DNA of 64,000 nt from Kosakonia oryzae (GCF_001658025.2 NZ_CP014007.2:4216001-4280000), one strand, 5' to 3'. Positions 53,074 to 62,577 are shown, numbered from the stretch's first letter. Numbers and translations: made by a program. The notes: generated by a model from the letters alone, not told the origin.

Positions 53074-53816
53074 AGATCTACCCTTGGCTGCTGAATTAAA
53101 TAGGCCGGATTGTAATATTTTTCATCCAGCTGCCAGGGCACGACATTCTGGTAATCAATAACCGTTTGTTTCTCCGGCTGTATGCTATCCAGTAATGTCA
53201 TTGAAACTATTTTTTGCGGATGAAGCGGATTATCCGCGGTAAAAATGGCCTGCTTCGCCATCTTTTGTGATAGCAAATAGAGGTCTGCTTTTAGCGGGAA
53301 ATCGTTCGTTGCATCCAGCCATAACTGAATTTTTGCGTAGGTTTCACCTGCCGTTTTTGCTGTCAACTCAAGGTGATTCGCCATGACGTGCTTATTTTGT
53401 ATCACGATATCCTGCGTCCCTTGCAGCGTTCCCTGATAATGTTCGCTCCAGTTGAGGGTAGAAATATCACCGACGGACGCATTGCCAAGGAGTTTTTGTA
53501 TGGGCGTGATTCTGATTGGCCGACGACTTTGCGGCATCAATAGCCAATAATTATCACCGAGCATCAGTAATTTCTGACCCTCCTCGGCTTTCGATTTAAA
53601 TAATACCAGTGACTCGCGCATGGGCCGGATATACACATCGTACAATCTGGTCGTATCGAGCTCATTATTTTGGTAGAGCTTAACCACGGTGGTTACTTTT
53701 GCATAAGGCTCTCTGGAACGATATTGATCCGCTTTTGTGAGCATCTGTTCGACTGTTTCTGCCTGAGCGGAAAAAGCAATTCCCGCGGCGAATAACAATG
53801 CCAATATTTTACGCAT
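53070..53816 (-). CDS. LolA-like outer-membrane lipoprotein-sorting family protein
   Basis: The 248-residue protein has a clear signal peptide (MRKILALLFAAGIAFSAQA) and a LolA/LolB-like fold pattern: repeated beta-strands such as KVTTVVKLYQNNELDTTRLY, a FLFKSK-like FKSKAEEGQKLLMLGDNYWL and a strand-rich centre. LolA-like proteins carry hydrophobic cargo through the periplasm. It overlaps the permease gene by 8 bp. It is likely a lipid- or lipid-like-product carrier between the ABC pump and the barrel protein (inference). Confidence 0.75.
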   Translation of the reverse strand: MRKILALLFAAGIAFSAQAETVEQMLTKADQYRSREPYAKVTTVVKLYQNNELDTTRLYDVYIRPMRESLVLFKSKAEEGQKLLMLGDNYWLLMPQSRRPIRITPIQKLLGNASVGDISTLNWSEHYQGTLQGTQDIVIQNKHVMANHLELTAKTAGETYAKIQLWLDATNDFPLKADLYLLSQKMAKQAIFTADNPLHPQKIVSMTLLDSIQPEKQTVIDYQNVVPWQLDEKYYNPAYLIQQPRVDL

Positions 53817-55068
53817 AAATCAGTGCCTCAATGATCGGTTTCTTCACACCTTTTCGGGCGGCAAACCACGCAACAACAAAACAAATAATGGCGACGGCGA
53901 GCGCCACGCTGATAAACAGCTCCGCAGAGAAATAAATATGCAGCGGATAACTTTCTGTTCTGCCCGGCGCAGGCGGCATTCTGATATCAACGACCGTTAA
54001 TAACAGCGCCAGCGCCGCAGATAATCCGCCGCCCACCATTGCTCCGCACATTGCCATTAATCCCGCTTCCAGCAAAAAACCGCGAATAATTTCCTGTGGA
54101 TAGGTACCAAGCGCAGCCAGCGTGCCTATTTCACGGGTTCTTTCCGTTACCGACATGGTCATGGAGTTAAATAGCGCGGCGAAGACAACCAGCGCCATTA
54201 CGCCACCCATAATGGCGAAAATGCGGTTGTATAAATTTTTAACGCCATCATAAAAGACCGCTAATTTCTGCCACGGTGTCGCGATCACCGGTTCTGCCAG
54301 TTTTAGGGTATGAAGTTTTGCTTCGATCTGTTTTTGTAGCACCGGGGTTTGTGGTGTTTCAAATAAATAGACCGACAGCGTACTGACTTTATGCGTGGCA
54401 AGCAGCGCCTGCGCGGCGGCAATATTGATGTAAAGCTGCCGTTTATCAAGATCCGGAACGCCGGTAGAAAAAATGCTCTGCACTTTGAAATCCATAGCAT
54501 TAAGCACACCGTCCGTGGTGGTTGATAGCAGTGTCACAACATCGCCAACGGTCACTTTCAGGTTTTGCGCGAGGTTCGCGCCCAGCATTACCTCAGGATC
54601 GTCTTTTGCTGCGGGATCGTCACGCTTGGGAGATAATGGTTTCCCGGATTTCATTGCCAGAAACTCACCTTTAATAGCAAATTCCTGAGGATCAATTCCG
54701 GTTCCCATATAAATGGTCGATTTTCGTCCGTTGCTGATTAAACCATTAAATTCAATTCGCGGCAGAATGGCATGAATTCCCGGAATTGAAACCAGTGTTT
54801 TACCGATCATGGAATAGTCAGATAAGCCATTATCCAGCGGGATCTCTTCTTCCTGCGCAAAATAGTTCGGCTGACTCAGCGTAATATGACCTATGCTCAT
54901 CGCCGTTTCCTTCATCAGCGATTGATAGGTATACAGGCCAAAGCCGCCAATACAACATAATGCAAAGACCACCACGGCGATAATCAGAATTGACAGTGTC
55001 GATCGCCGGCTATTACGTTGCAGGTTGAGCCATGCGCTTTTAATACTTATGGGCATCAGGCGTTCCAT
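53809..55068 (-). CDS. FtsX/MacB-type ABC transporter permease
   Basis: The 419-residue permease has an N-terminal span (RSTLSILIIAVVVFALCCIG), a large periplasmic domain (about 45-275) and three C-terminal spans, the architecture of type VII ABC transporters (LolCE, MacB, FtsX). TERTREIGTLAALGTYPQEI in the C-terminal part is a family hallmark. With the LolD-like ATPase it would extract or push cargo at the inner-membrane surface. The ATG at 55068 has GAGGAG before it; an ATG at 55056 coupled to the ATPase stop (TGATG) is a possible alternative. Confidence 0.85.
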   Translation of the reverse strand: MERLMPISIKSAWLNLQRNSRRSTLSILIIAVVVFALCCIGGFGLYTYQSLMKETAMSIGHITLSQPNYFAQEEEIPLDNGLSDYSMIGKTLVSIPGIHAILPRIEFNGLISNGRKSTIYMGTGIDPQEFAIKGEFLAMKSGKPLSPKRDDPAAKDDPEVMLGANLAQNLKVTVGDVVTLLSTTTDGVLNAMDFKVQSIFSTGVPDLDKRQLYINIAAAQALLATHKVSTLSVYLFETPQTPVLQKQIEAKLHTLKLAEPVIATPWQKLAVFYDGVKNLYNRIFAIMGGVMALVVFAALFNSMTMSVTERTREIGTLAALGTYPQEIIRGFLLEAGLMAMCGAMVGGGLSAALALLLTVVDIRMPPAPGRTESYPLHIYFSAELFISVALAVAIICFVVAWFAARKGVKKPIIEALIYA

Positions 55069-55739
55069 TGGATCTCCTCAGTGGAGATAAGCCCATCAAC
55101 CAGATTAATATGTCTGTCGCATTGGCTTGCCATCCGTGGGTCATGCGTCGCGATCACGAACGTGGTGCCCATTTCATGACCGAGCGTTTTCATGATCTGA
55201 ATAATCGTGTTGGCGGAGTGGCTGTCCAGGCTGGCTGTCGGCTCATCGGCAATCACTAACCGGGGTTGATGTACTAACGCTCTTGCAATCGCTACACGCT
55301 GTTGCTGGCCGCCGGATAAACGCTCCGGACGATATTGCAGAAAATCTTCCAGCCCGACTTTCGCCAGCATTTGTTCCGCTTTTTCTTTTTTTACTTTCGT
55401 ACTGAATTTATTCAGCGTTAAGGGATAAGCGACATTTTCAAAAGCGGTCATTACCGGAATTAAATTGAAACGCTGAAAAACAAAACCCAGACTGCTTCGG
55501 CGTAATGCGGTAGCTTCTTTAACTTTGCGGGGAAAAGGTGTGCCATCAATAAATGCACTTCCCTGATAGTTCATATCAAGCATGCCCAGGATATTCAGCA
55601 GGGTACTTTTCCCGGAACCCGATGGGCCACACAGCGCCACCATTTCTCCCGGGTGGATTTCGCCATTCACGCCACCTAATGCCTGTACCGTTTGCGACCC
55701 CAGCCTGTAGTCTTTTTTAATGTCAGAAAATGACAACAT
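55056..55739 (-). CDS. LolD/MacB-type ABC transporter ATPase
   Basis: The 227-residue ATPase has Walker A (GPSGSGKSTLLN), signature (LSGGQQQRVAIA) and Walker B (LVIADEPTASLD). I chose the ATG at 55739 (MLSFSDIKKDYRLG) because AAGGGG lies seven bases before it; in-frame starts at 55745 and 55775 are badly placed relative to that site. It energises the following permease and is the first gene of the minus-strand block. Confidence 0.88.
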   Translation of the reverse strand: MLSFSDIKKDYRLGSQTVQALGGVNGEIHPGEMVALCGPSGSGKSTLLNILGMLDMNYQGSAFIDGTPFPRKVKEATALRRSSLGFVFQRFNLIPVMTAFENVAYPLTLNKFSTKVKKEKAEQMLAKVGLEDFLQYRPERLSGGQQQRVAIARALVHQPRLVIADEPTASLDSHSANTIIQIMKTLGHEMGTTFVIATHDPRMASQCDRHINLVDGLISTEEIQWNA

Positions 55740-55946
55740 AGCCATTCCCCTTGTAGATGCATGAATTAATGGCATTCAATCTAAGGAGTGTCGCCAGCAA
55801 AAACTACAGCATGTGACGAACGGCAATAAGCGGGGATGAAAGGTAATATAACGGGATGAACTGTAACGCTGCGCGCCGGATGCGGGCCACCGTGGCCTTG
55901 CTCTGCCAGCAAGGCCAGCGGCCGCAGCCAAAGCGGAGCGGCGTTG

Positions 55947-57560
55947 TCACCCTGGCGGTGAAGCGTGTTCGACAATCTGGCCCGACTCCAGCTTAATCAG
56001 CCGATCCGCCAGATGGAAATAGCGATCGTCATGGGTAATGGCGATCACGGTTTTCCCCTCGGCTTTCAGCATCGGCAGCAGTTCGAGATAGAAAACGGCC
56101 TTAAACTCGGGATCCTGGTCGGCGGCCCATTCATCGAACAGATAGATCGGACGCTCCTCCAGCCAGCTCTGCAACAGGGCCAATCTTTTGCGCTGCCCCT
56201 GCGAGAGTGCGACGGTAGAAAAGCGTCCGTTGCGAAAGCTGACTTTATGGCTAAGTTTGAGCAGATTTAGAAGATGCTCCACCTGCTCCTGTGTCCGATC
56301 GGTGACGAACGCGACATCATCAAACAGAAAGAAATCGCTGAAGATCACTGAAAAGTGCTGACGCCAGTACTGCAGATCGTCTGCCGCGACGGGCTTGCCA
56401 TTCAGCCACAGTTGGCCGCTGTCAGCGGGGAAGATCCCCACCAGCAAGTTTGCCAGCGTGGTTTTACCGCTACCGTTGCCACCGACGATAAAGACTCGTT
56501 CTCCTGGCGTAAAGGTCAGGCTCAGCGGGCCGAGGGAGAAACGTTCCCCGTCTTCACCCTGATACTGGTAGTGAATATTCTCCAGCGCCAGCGAGGTAAA
56601 AGGCTCTGCCGCGTGCGTTTTCGGCGAAATTTCCGGGCTTAATCCGGTTCTGAGTTGCTGGACCCGCTGCATAGCGATCCGGGCGCCTGCGATGGCGGGC
56701 AACGCAGAGAGGATGCCTTCCACCGGAACCACCATATACAAGAAGACCACGATATAACCGGTCAGCGTTCGGGTATCGAGCACCAGCACGTCACGCAGCC
56801 CAAAAAGCACCAGGCCGATAAAGGCAAAAAACAGAATACTGCCCCAGCTACTGGCCAGACCGTACAGGACGTATCCCCGGGTACGCTCCCGGCGAACGGC
56901 TTCAATGGTATGGGACAACTCAACGCCAACAAACTGCTGGCGGCGCATGATATTGAGCCTGAACTCCCTGGCGCCATCGAACAATTTTTTACACTGCTGA
57001 ATCAGCGTATCTTCCCGCTGACGTGACGTGCGCAACAGCCCCATTGCCGGGCCCTGAGCCGCGCGATAGCCGAAACTTCCCAACAGGATGGCAACGATAG
57101 CCAGCAGCAGAACGCTCAGCGACAGATTGCCAAGATAGATAAGGCAGCCAGCGATCACTGCACCATAGATACAGAGGTTGGGCAGGCTAACAAAAAAGAC
57201 CACCAGCGTATCGAGATCCTGCGTCAGTGCCGATAACGCTTTCGCCATTCCGGCCTTTTCCAACTGCAGCCAGCTGGTTTCACTGATGTTCCGGACCAGT
57301 TGTTTACGCAGGCGGGCTTTCACTTTCTGGCCCAGCGACATAAATGTCGTCTGAGAGATAACCCGGGTAGTCAGCATCAGCAGGGTCAGCAGAGCAAAGT
57401 CGCCCCCGGGGCTGAACCAGGCGGCGGACACAGGCTGGTTAAGGCTGTGGTTAATCATTGCCAGCAGGGTAGCATTACAAAAACCGCTGATCAGTCCAGC
57501 GATCGTGGCGAGGATCAGCCAGCCTCGTACCATCCTGAAGACCATTATCAATACCGACAT
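55947..57560 (-). CDS. ABC exporter, SyrD/PvdE-like (fused membrane and ATPase domains)
   Basis: The 537-residue protein has six membrane spans in its first 330 residues and a C-terminal ATPase with Walker A GGNGSGKTTLAN, signature LSQGQRKRLAL and Walker B IYLFDEWAADQDP. It matches the cyclic-peptide exporter family (SyrD, PvdE, YojI). It is the last gene of the siderophore uptake operon, where a FhuC-type importer ATPase might be expected. AAGGA precedes the ATG at 57560; the GTG at 57584 is less likely. It may export an iron-free siderophore or a peptide (inference). Confidence 0.83.
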   Translation of the reverse strand: MSVLIMVFRMVRGWLILATIAGLISGFCNATLLAMINHSLNQPVSAAWFSPGGDFALLTLLMLTTRVISQTTFMSLGQKVKARLRKQLVRNISETSWLQLEKAGMAKALSALTQDLDTLVVFFVSLPNLCIYGAVIAGCLIYLGNLSLSVLLLAIVAILLGSFGYRAAQGPAMGLLRTSRQREDTLIQQCKKLFDGAREFRLNIMRRQQFVGVELSHTIEAVRRERTRGYVLYGLASSWGSILFFAFIGLVLFGLRDVLVLDTRTLTGYIVVFLYMVVPVEGILSALPAIAGARIAMQRVQQLRTGLSPEISPKTHAAEPFTSLALENIHYQYQGEDGERFSLGPLSLTFTPGERVFIVGGNGSGKTTLANLLVGIFPADSGQLWLNGKPVAADDLQYWRQHFSVIFSDFFLFDDVAFVTDRTQEQVEHLLNLLKLSHKVSFRNGRFSTVALSQGQRKRLALLQSWLEERPIYLFDEWAADQDPEFKAVFYLELLPMLKAEGKTVIAITHDDRYFHLADRLIKLESGQIVEHASPPG

Positions 57561-57589
57561 CTGTATTCCTTTCACTTTATTCACACTCG

Positions 57590-59563
57590 TTATTCAGCCT
57601 GCCGGGATACATTGCCCCGCAGCAGTGGCCATATCAGCAGCGGGACACCAATCAGCGAGGCGACCAGCCCTACAGGCAACTGACGTGGATAGAGGCCATT
57701 GCGCCCAATCCAGTCGGCAAACGTCATGATGGTGGCGGCCAGCAGGGCTGCGGCATAGAGCTGCGAGAGCGGTGTTTTGGCACCGAGCCTGCGCGCCAGA
57801 TGTGGCCCCAACAGGCCAATGAACGATACCGGTCCCACCAGTAATGTCGCCAGCCCGGTCATGACGGCGGCCAGGCTCAGGACAGCAACCCGCGCCAACG
57901 GTAAAGAGACGCCGAGCGAACCGGCAATACTGCCCATGGGTAACAGCAGCAGCCAGCGGCGAAATAGCGGAACCACGGCCAGCAACAGCAGCGTCGATAC
58001 GAAGAGGATCTCTGCCAGCGGCGCGCTGATGTAGTAGGTGCTGCCGGTCATGAGCGGCAGCAACATGGCGCTTGCCTTGAGATTATTGAGCATCACCAGG
58101 CTGACGGTGGCCTGACAGAGAGCATTCAGCGCCAGCCCATTGAGCAAGACGCGCTGCGGGTTGAACGCTCCGCGACGGCTATTCCACAACGTCAGCAGCA
58201 GACTGAGCGTTGCCCCACTCAGGCTGCTCAGTAGCAGCCCGCCGCTGCTGGCGGGGAAAAGCACAACCCATGTCATGACGCCCATGGCGGCACCGCCTCC
58301 AATACCCAGTACCTCCGGGCTGGCCAACGGATTGCCGCTGACCCGCTGCATCAATACGCCAGCGCCCGCTAACAGCGCGCCAGCGCTGAGCGCCGCCATC
58401 AGCCTCGGCACCCGCAGCGGCAGCAGATGGGCGAGTTCATCCGGGCTGGCCCAACGCCACTGCCGCAGGCCGTGGCCCATATAGAGTGATACCACCACCG
58501 CCAGCAGGAAAAGCGTGCCGGAGACCCAGAACAATGCGGCACCGGCGGTTGCTGGCGCAACGGGCTCCGGCCCCGTTACTGGAGACGTTCCCGGTCTGGA
58601 GAAACGCGCCAGCAACATCAGCAGCGGGCCGCCAGTCACCGCTGTGAGCATACCGACGGGCAGTAGCTGGCCATTTGCCAGCGAGACCCGCGCAACGCAC
58701 TGATCGGTAAACCACAATAGCCCGGCTCCCAGAAGTGCCGTATGTAGCAGCATCTGGCGAGATGTTCGCGCGCCGCCGAAGCGGGCCAGATGGGGCGCTG
58801 CCAGGCCGAGAAAGCCGATCACGCCAACAGCATTAATGGTGAAGGCGCTCATGACCAGCGCCAGCAGAACCGCCATACTCCGTATGCGCAGCGCCGAGGC
58901 ACCAAGGCTATTGACCATCGTTTCCGGCAGTTGCAGCAGCGCCAGCGGCCTGAGCATCAGCAGCAGAACGGCAAAAGCGGCGGTCAGAGGGAGCAAAAGA
59001 TCGCGCAACGGCTGGCTGCTCTCAACCGCCAGCGAACCGCCGCCCCACATCAATACCTGCAACAGAAAGCGGTCATTGATGATGGCAATAAGCAGGGTGA
59101 GCGCTCCGCACCACAGATTAATCATCATCCCCGCCTGTACCATCACCAGCGGAGACAGACGCTGCCGCCAGCTCAGCAGAATGACGGCCAACAGCGCCGC
59201 AAGCTCGCCAGCTATTGCCAGAGCCGGGCGGGCACTGGCGAGCAGCGCAGGAAACCACAGTGAAGCGAGCCCCATCGCCAGCGTAGCCCCGGCTGTCATA
59301 CCGAGGGTAATAGGTTCTGCCAGCGGGTTACGTAACGCGCGCTGCATCAGCCAGCCGCAAATTCCCAGTGTAGCGCCTGTAAGCAGCGCCATCCCTTGTC
59401 GGGGGAACCACATGCTGCGCAAGATAATCGCCGACGAAGAGGGGGATGTGGCGCCGAAGAGCGCGCTGAAGCCGCCCTGGCGGTGGAGTTCTGACAGGGC
59501 CATCAGCGCGGCAGTTAGCCACAGCAACACAATCAGCGCCCAGCCACGGCGAGTACTACTCAT
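57590..59563 (-). CDS. Fused iron-siderophore permease, FhuB-like
   Basis: This 657-residue protein contains two tandem FecCD-type permease halves of about 330 residues, as in FhuB. GTLFLLAVVVSLYMGHGLRQ marks the start of the second half. Both halves have an LMQR-NPLA segment (LMQRALRNPLAEPITLGM and LMQRVSGNPLASPEVLGI) and a FLG-PHLAR segment (GFLGLAAPHLARFGG and GLLGPHLARRLGA), as expected for ATPase contact sites. It forms the inner-membrane channel for hydroxamate-type siderophores. It overlaps the FhuD-like gene by 8 bp. Confidence 0.88.
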   Translation of the reverse strand: MSSTRRGWALIVLLWLTAALMALSELHRQGGFSALFGATSPSSSAIILRSMWFPRQGMALLTGATLGICGWLMQRALRNPLAEPITLGMTAGATLAMGLASLWFPALLASARPALAIAGELAALLAVILLSWRQRLSPLVMVQAGMMINLWCGALTLLIAIINDRFLLQVLMWGGGSLAVESSQPLRDLLLPLTAAFAVLLLMLRPLALLQLPETMVNSLGASALRIRSMAVLLALVMSAFTINAVGVIGFLGLAAPHLARFGGARTSRQMLLHTALLGAGLLWFTDQCVARVSLANGQLLPVGMLTAVTGGPLLMLLARFSRPGTSPVTGPEPVAPATAGAALFWVSGTLFLLAVVVSLYMGHGLRQWRWASPDELAHLLPLRVPRLMAALSAGALLAGAGVLMQRVSGNPLASPEVLGIGGGAAMGVMTWVVLFPASSGGLLLSSLSGATLSLLLTLWNSRRGAFNPQRVLLNGLALNALCQATVSLVMLNNLKASAMLLPLMTGSTYYISAPLAEILFVSTLLLLAVVPLFRRWLLLLPMGSIAGSLGVSLPLARVAVLSLAAVMTGLATLLVGPVSFIGLLGPHLARRLGAKTPLSQLYAAALLAATIMTFADWIGRNGLYPRQLPVGLVASLIGVPLLIWPLLRGNVSRQAE

Positions 59564-60422
59564 TTCGCCACGCCTCTATTCTGTCATTCAGGAGTGTCGC
59601 GAAGCGCCCGGCCGTGATCAGTGCGCCCGTATCGCTGAACTGCGTGTTCAGCAGATTGAGGTTCTGCGGACGCGTCAGGGGCAACTGCTGCCACAGAGGG
59701 CTCTGACGCCAGCGTTGCATCGCGTCGCACTGATCTTCTGGCACAAACAGCAGTAGTTTGGCAGGCGTATCAGCTATGCGGGTCAGCTCGACCAGCACGC
59801 TGCCTTCCGCCCCCGCACTGCCGCGCCAGGCATTGCGCAACCCGCAGGCGCTCAGCACGTTGCCGGGCAGGCTGTCGGCGGTGCAGAGCCGCAAATGCAG
59901 AGTGTCAACGGCGGTGCCGAGAAAGACCGGCAGCTTCACCTCGCGCCCCTGCCGCGCGATACGATTGAGCGTTTGCTGCAACTGCGCAATCAGGGCGGAG
60001 GCCTGCTGCTGGCGATCAAATTTTGCGCCAAGCTCCCGGGTGGCGGTGATAAATCCCGCCAGGGTATGCGTCGGGAGCGTAAGCGTGGGGGCGATCTTTT
60101 CCAGCGTGGGTTTCAGCAATGCGTGCTGCGGCGTTATGACGATCATATCCGGTTTGAGCGCCCACAGCGTCTCCAGGTTTGGCTGAAATAACAGCCCAAG
60201 ATCCACCACCGACTCCGGCAATGGCGGCACCGGAATCAATTTGCGATACCACGCCGGTGCGGCAACCGCCGCTGGCGTGATGCCCAGAGCCAGCAGCATC
60301 TCCGTCAATCCCCAGTCCAGCACCGCCAGCCTCGGCGGTGCGGAGGATTTCCCCGCCCAACTGATGAGCGGGGTGAGCAACGTGGCCAGCAGCAGCTTTC
60401 GCCGGGATAACATCGTTACCAT
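59556..60422 (-). CDS. Periplasmic siderophore-binding protein, FhuD-like
   Basis: The 288-residue protein has a signal peptide (MLSRRKLLLATLLTPLISWA, twin-Arg-like RRKLL) followed by a class III binding fold. LAVLDWGLTEMLLALGITPAAVA near the N-terminus is FhuD-like. It should bind an Fe(III)-hydroxamate siderophore and deliver it to the FhuB-like permease. Its start lies a few bases inside the receptor stop. Confidence 0.85.
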   Translation of the reverse strand: MVTMLSRRKLLLATLLTPLISWAGKSSAPPRLAVLDWGLTEMLLALGITPAAVAAPAWYRKLIPVPPLPESVVDLGLLFQPNLETLWALKPDMIVITPQHALLKPTLEKIAPTLTLPTHTLAGFITATRELGAKFDRQQQASALIAQLQQTLNRIARQGREVKLPVFLGTAVDTLHLRLCTADSLPGNVLSACGLRNAWRGSAGAEGSVLVELTRIADTPAKLLLFVPEDQCDAMQRWRQSPLWQQLPLTRPQNLNLLNTQFSDTGALITAGRFATLLNDRIEAWRNE

Positions 60423-62548
60423 GCGTAGCTTACCGTCGCGACGTACTGACGTTTAAGCGCGTATTCGCAGCCGAGGTTATTACATGAAGCGATGTAGGTT
60501 TTGTTGCCGATATTGTCCGCATTGAGCGCCAACTGCCACTGGCGCCACTGATAGGCGACCCGGGCGTCGTAGACAGTTGCCGCCGGAACTTTCAGGGTGT
60601 TGCTGGTATTCGCGTAACTGGTGCCCATATAGCGCACTCCCCCGCCAATCGAGAAGCCATCAAGCGCGCCGTTAAAGGCGTACTGGCTCCAGAGTTTCCC
60701 CGTATTGCGGGATACCCCCACCGGGTGTTTGCCCTGGGTGCCGTCATTAGCGCTGCGGACCGTCTGGCTAATCAGGTTCCAGGAGCCCAGAACCGTCCAC
60801 GCCGGAGTCATATTGATGCGCCCCTCCAACTCAAGCCCCTGGGAGCGGACCTCTCCGGTCTGAATGCTAAAGCCAGGATGATCCGTGTCGGCGGTGGCCA
60901 TGTTAGTTTCGCGCAGATTGTAGAGGGCAACAGTAAACAGCGCATCCAACCCCACAGGATCGTATTTCAGGCCGATCTCACTCTGTTTCCCACGGGTCGG
61001 TTTAAACGGATGACCGTTGTAATCATTGCTGCTGCTGGGAACAAATGAGGTGGAGTAGCTGATATAGGGGGCAAGCCCATTATCAAAGTGGTAGAGCAGA
61101 CCGGCGCGTCCGGTGGTGACATAGTCATTGCGCTCCGTACGGCTGTCGCTTAACAAATCGATATTTTTGGTTTTGGCATCGTCATAGCGGCCAGCAAGAC
61201 TCAGGATCCAGTTATTCAGCTCCATCTGATCCTGCAAATAGAAACCGGTCTGGTCGAGAGTATTGTGCGTACTGCTGGTATAAGGCGTGTCGTCTACCGA
61301 GGTGTTGTAGTCCGGATCCAGATAGTTGATGGAGCCAGCATCACCGTACCCCGAGCGGCTGCGCACTGAGGTATGTATCCGATCGATACCGGCCAGCAGG
61401 GTGTGCTGCACCGGCCCGCTCTGCAGATGCAACTCCGCCTGGTTATCCATCGCGAAGTTAGACATCGTCTCTTTGATGTTCATCGTGGCGCGATCGACCA
61501 GCGGCGCATCCGCGTGTATGCCCACGGGATAAACCATCCGATAGCGACCGGTACTGCTGAGATAGCGCACATTCTGCCGGAAGGTGACAATATCGTTGAA
61601 ATCGTGGCGGAACTGGTAGCCCACGCTGCCCTGCTCGCGTTGATACTTATCGTAGCCGGGTTGACCAATGTAGGTGTCCGTGGAGATTTTACCGAACGGA
61701 TTGTGCGTCAATGTGCCGGAAGTGGGCATCTGGTTGTAGAAGCCGCTGTCCGGATCTTTACGCAACTGAGACAGGAGCGTCAGCGAGGTCTGCGCATCCG
61801 GCTGCCAGGTAAAGGAAGGCGCGATGTCATAGTGCTGATAGCGGGTATGCGCCACCTGGGTTTCGGTGTCGAAGAAGGTTCCGGCGATGCGTCCGAGCAG
61901 CGTTTGAGACTCATTGAGTGCGCCGGTTGTATCGATCCCCGTGCCAAACTGATTGTGATTGCCACTACTGACGTAAATCTGGCCCGCTGGCGTGGCCTGC
62001 GGCATTTTGCTCACCATGTTAACGATGCCGCCGGGATTCGCCTGACCATACAGCACGGACGACGGCCCTTTTACCACCTCAATACGTGACAGCAGGAACG
62101 GCTCCCAGGCGGGACGGCTCCACCAGGCTTCTCTGGGCAGGCGCAGACCGTCGAGATATTCATCCGCTTCGAAACCGCGCACGATGATCGTGTCAAAGCG
62201 GGTATCAGCACCCGAATTTTCCGAAGTAACGCCTGAGACATAGCGCAGCGCTTGCGGAATATTTCTGGCGGCGTGCGTGGCGATCTCAGCCTGAGTCACG
62301 ACGGAGATACTCTGCGAAGTCCGGCTGATGGGTTGATTGGATTTGGTCACTGCTGCGGCATTATGTGCCACCAGCGTATTCTCATCCTCTTCCCCCTGAG
62401 AGGCGGCAGCGCTGACCACCAGCGTCTCTTCTTTTGTGTTACCCTTCCCGAGGTCGGCAGTAAAAGCATGCCCGCTGTATCCTGCAATGATGCTTAACAC
62501 CATCACTTTCAATGAGTTATCCCTGAATAAATGACCTGTGTGTTTCAT
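60416..62548 (-). CDS. TonB-dependent ferric-siderophore receptor (FhuA/FoxA/FcuA-like)
   Basis: The 710-residue receptor has a signal peptide, a TonB-box-like EETLVVSA, a plug domain (RYVSGVTSENSGADTRFDTIIVRGFE and VKGPSSVLYGQANPGGIVN) and a barrel ending in YVATVSYAW. This pattern is that of hydroxamate siderophore receptors of the FhuA/FcuA type. The ATG at 62548 has GGAAG before it, so an in-frame codon at 62602 is not used. A Fur-like box overlaps the promoter, and a divergent AraC regulator lies beyond it. Confidence 0.9.
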   Translation of the reverse strand: MKHTGHLFRDNSLKVMVLSIIAGYSGHAFTADLGKGNTKEETLVVSAAASQGEEDENTLVAHNAAAVTKSNQPISRTSQSISVVTQAEIATHAARNIPQALRYVSGVTSENSGADTRFDTIIVRGFEADEYLDGLRLPREAWWSRPAWEPFLLSRIEVVKGPSSVLYGQANPGGIVNMVSKMPQATPAGQIYVSSGNHNQFGTGIDTTGALNESQTLLGRIAGTFFDTETQVAHTRYQHYDIAPSFTWQPDAQTSLTLLSQLRKDPDSGFYNQMPTSGTLTHNPFGKISTDTYIGQPGYDKYQREQGSVGYQFRHDFNDIVTFRQNVRYLSSTGRYRMVYPVGIHADAPLVDRATMNIKETMSNFAMDNQAELHLQSGPVQHTLLAGIDRIHTSVRSRSGYGDAGSINYLDPDYNTSVDDTPYTSSTHNTLDQTGFYLQDQMELNNWILSLAGRYDDAKTKNIDLLSDSRTERNDYVTTGRAGLLYHFDNGLAPYISYSTSFVPSSSNDYNGHPFKPTRGKQSEIGLKYDPVGLDALFTVALYNLRETNMATADTDHPGFSIQTGEVRSQGLELEGRINMTPAWTVLGSWNLISQTVRSANDGTQGKHPVGVSRNTGKLWSQYAFNGALDGFSIGGGVRYMGTSYANTSNTLKVPAATVYDARVAYQWRQWQLALNADNIGNKTYIASCNNLGCEYALKRQYVATVSYAW

Positions 62549-62577
62549 AGCACTTCCGCTTGTTATTAGAATTGAAT

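Noticed and set aside
38107-55739. Identification of the block as the Dickeya Vfm system or as an aryl-polyene cluster
   Set aside because: The layout shares ideas with both, but I cannot confirm homology gene by gene, and aryl-polyene clusters lack NAS-like and citrate-synthase-like genes; left as comparison only.
55776-55975. Small minus-strand frame between the LolD-like gene and the exporter gene
   Set aside because: It partly overlaps the exporter end, has no family pattern or ribosome binding site and looks like a shadow frame.
58836-59756. Plus-strand frame of 306 codons opposite fhuB-like and fhuD-like genes
   Set aside because: Antisense shadow; the minus-strand frames carry clear permease and binding-protein motifs.
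61373-62089. Plus-strand frame of 238 codons opposite the TonB receptor
   Set aside because: Antisense to a convincing plug and barrel sequence; low-complexity Arg/His/Gly-rich composition.
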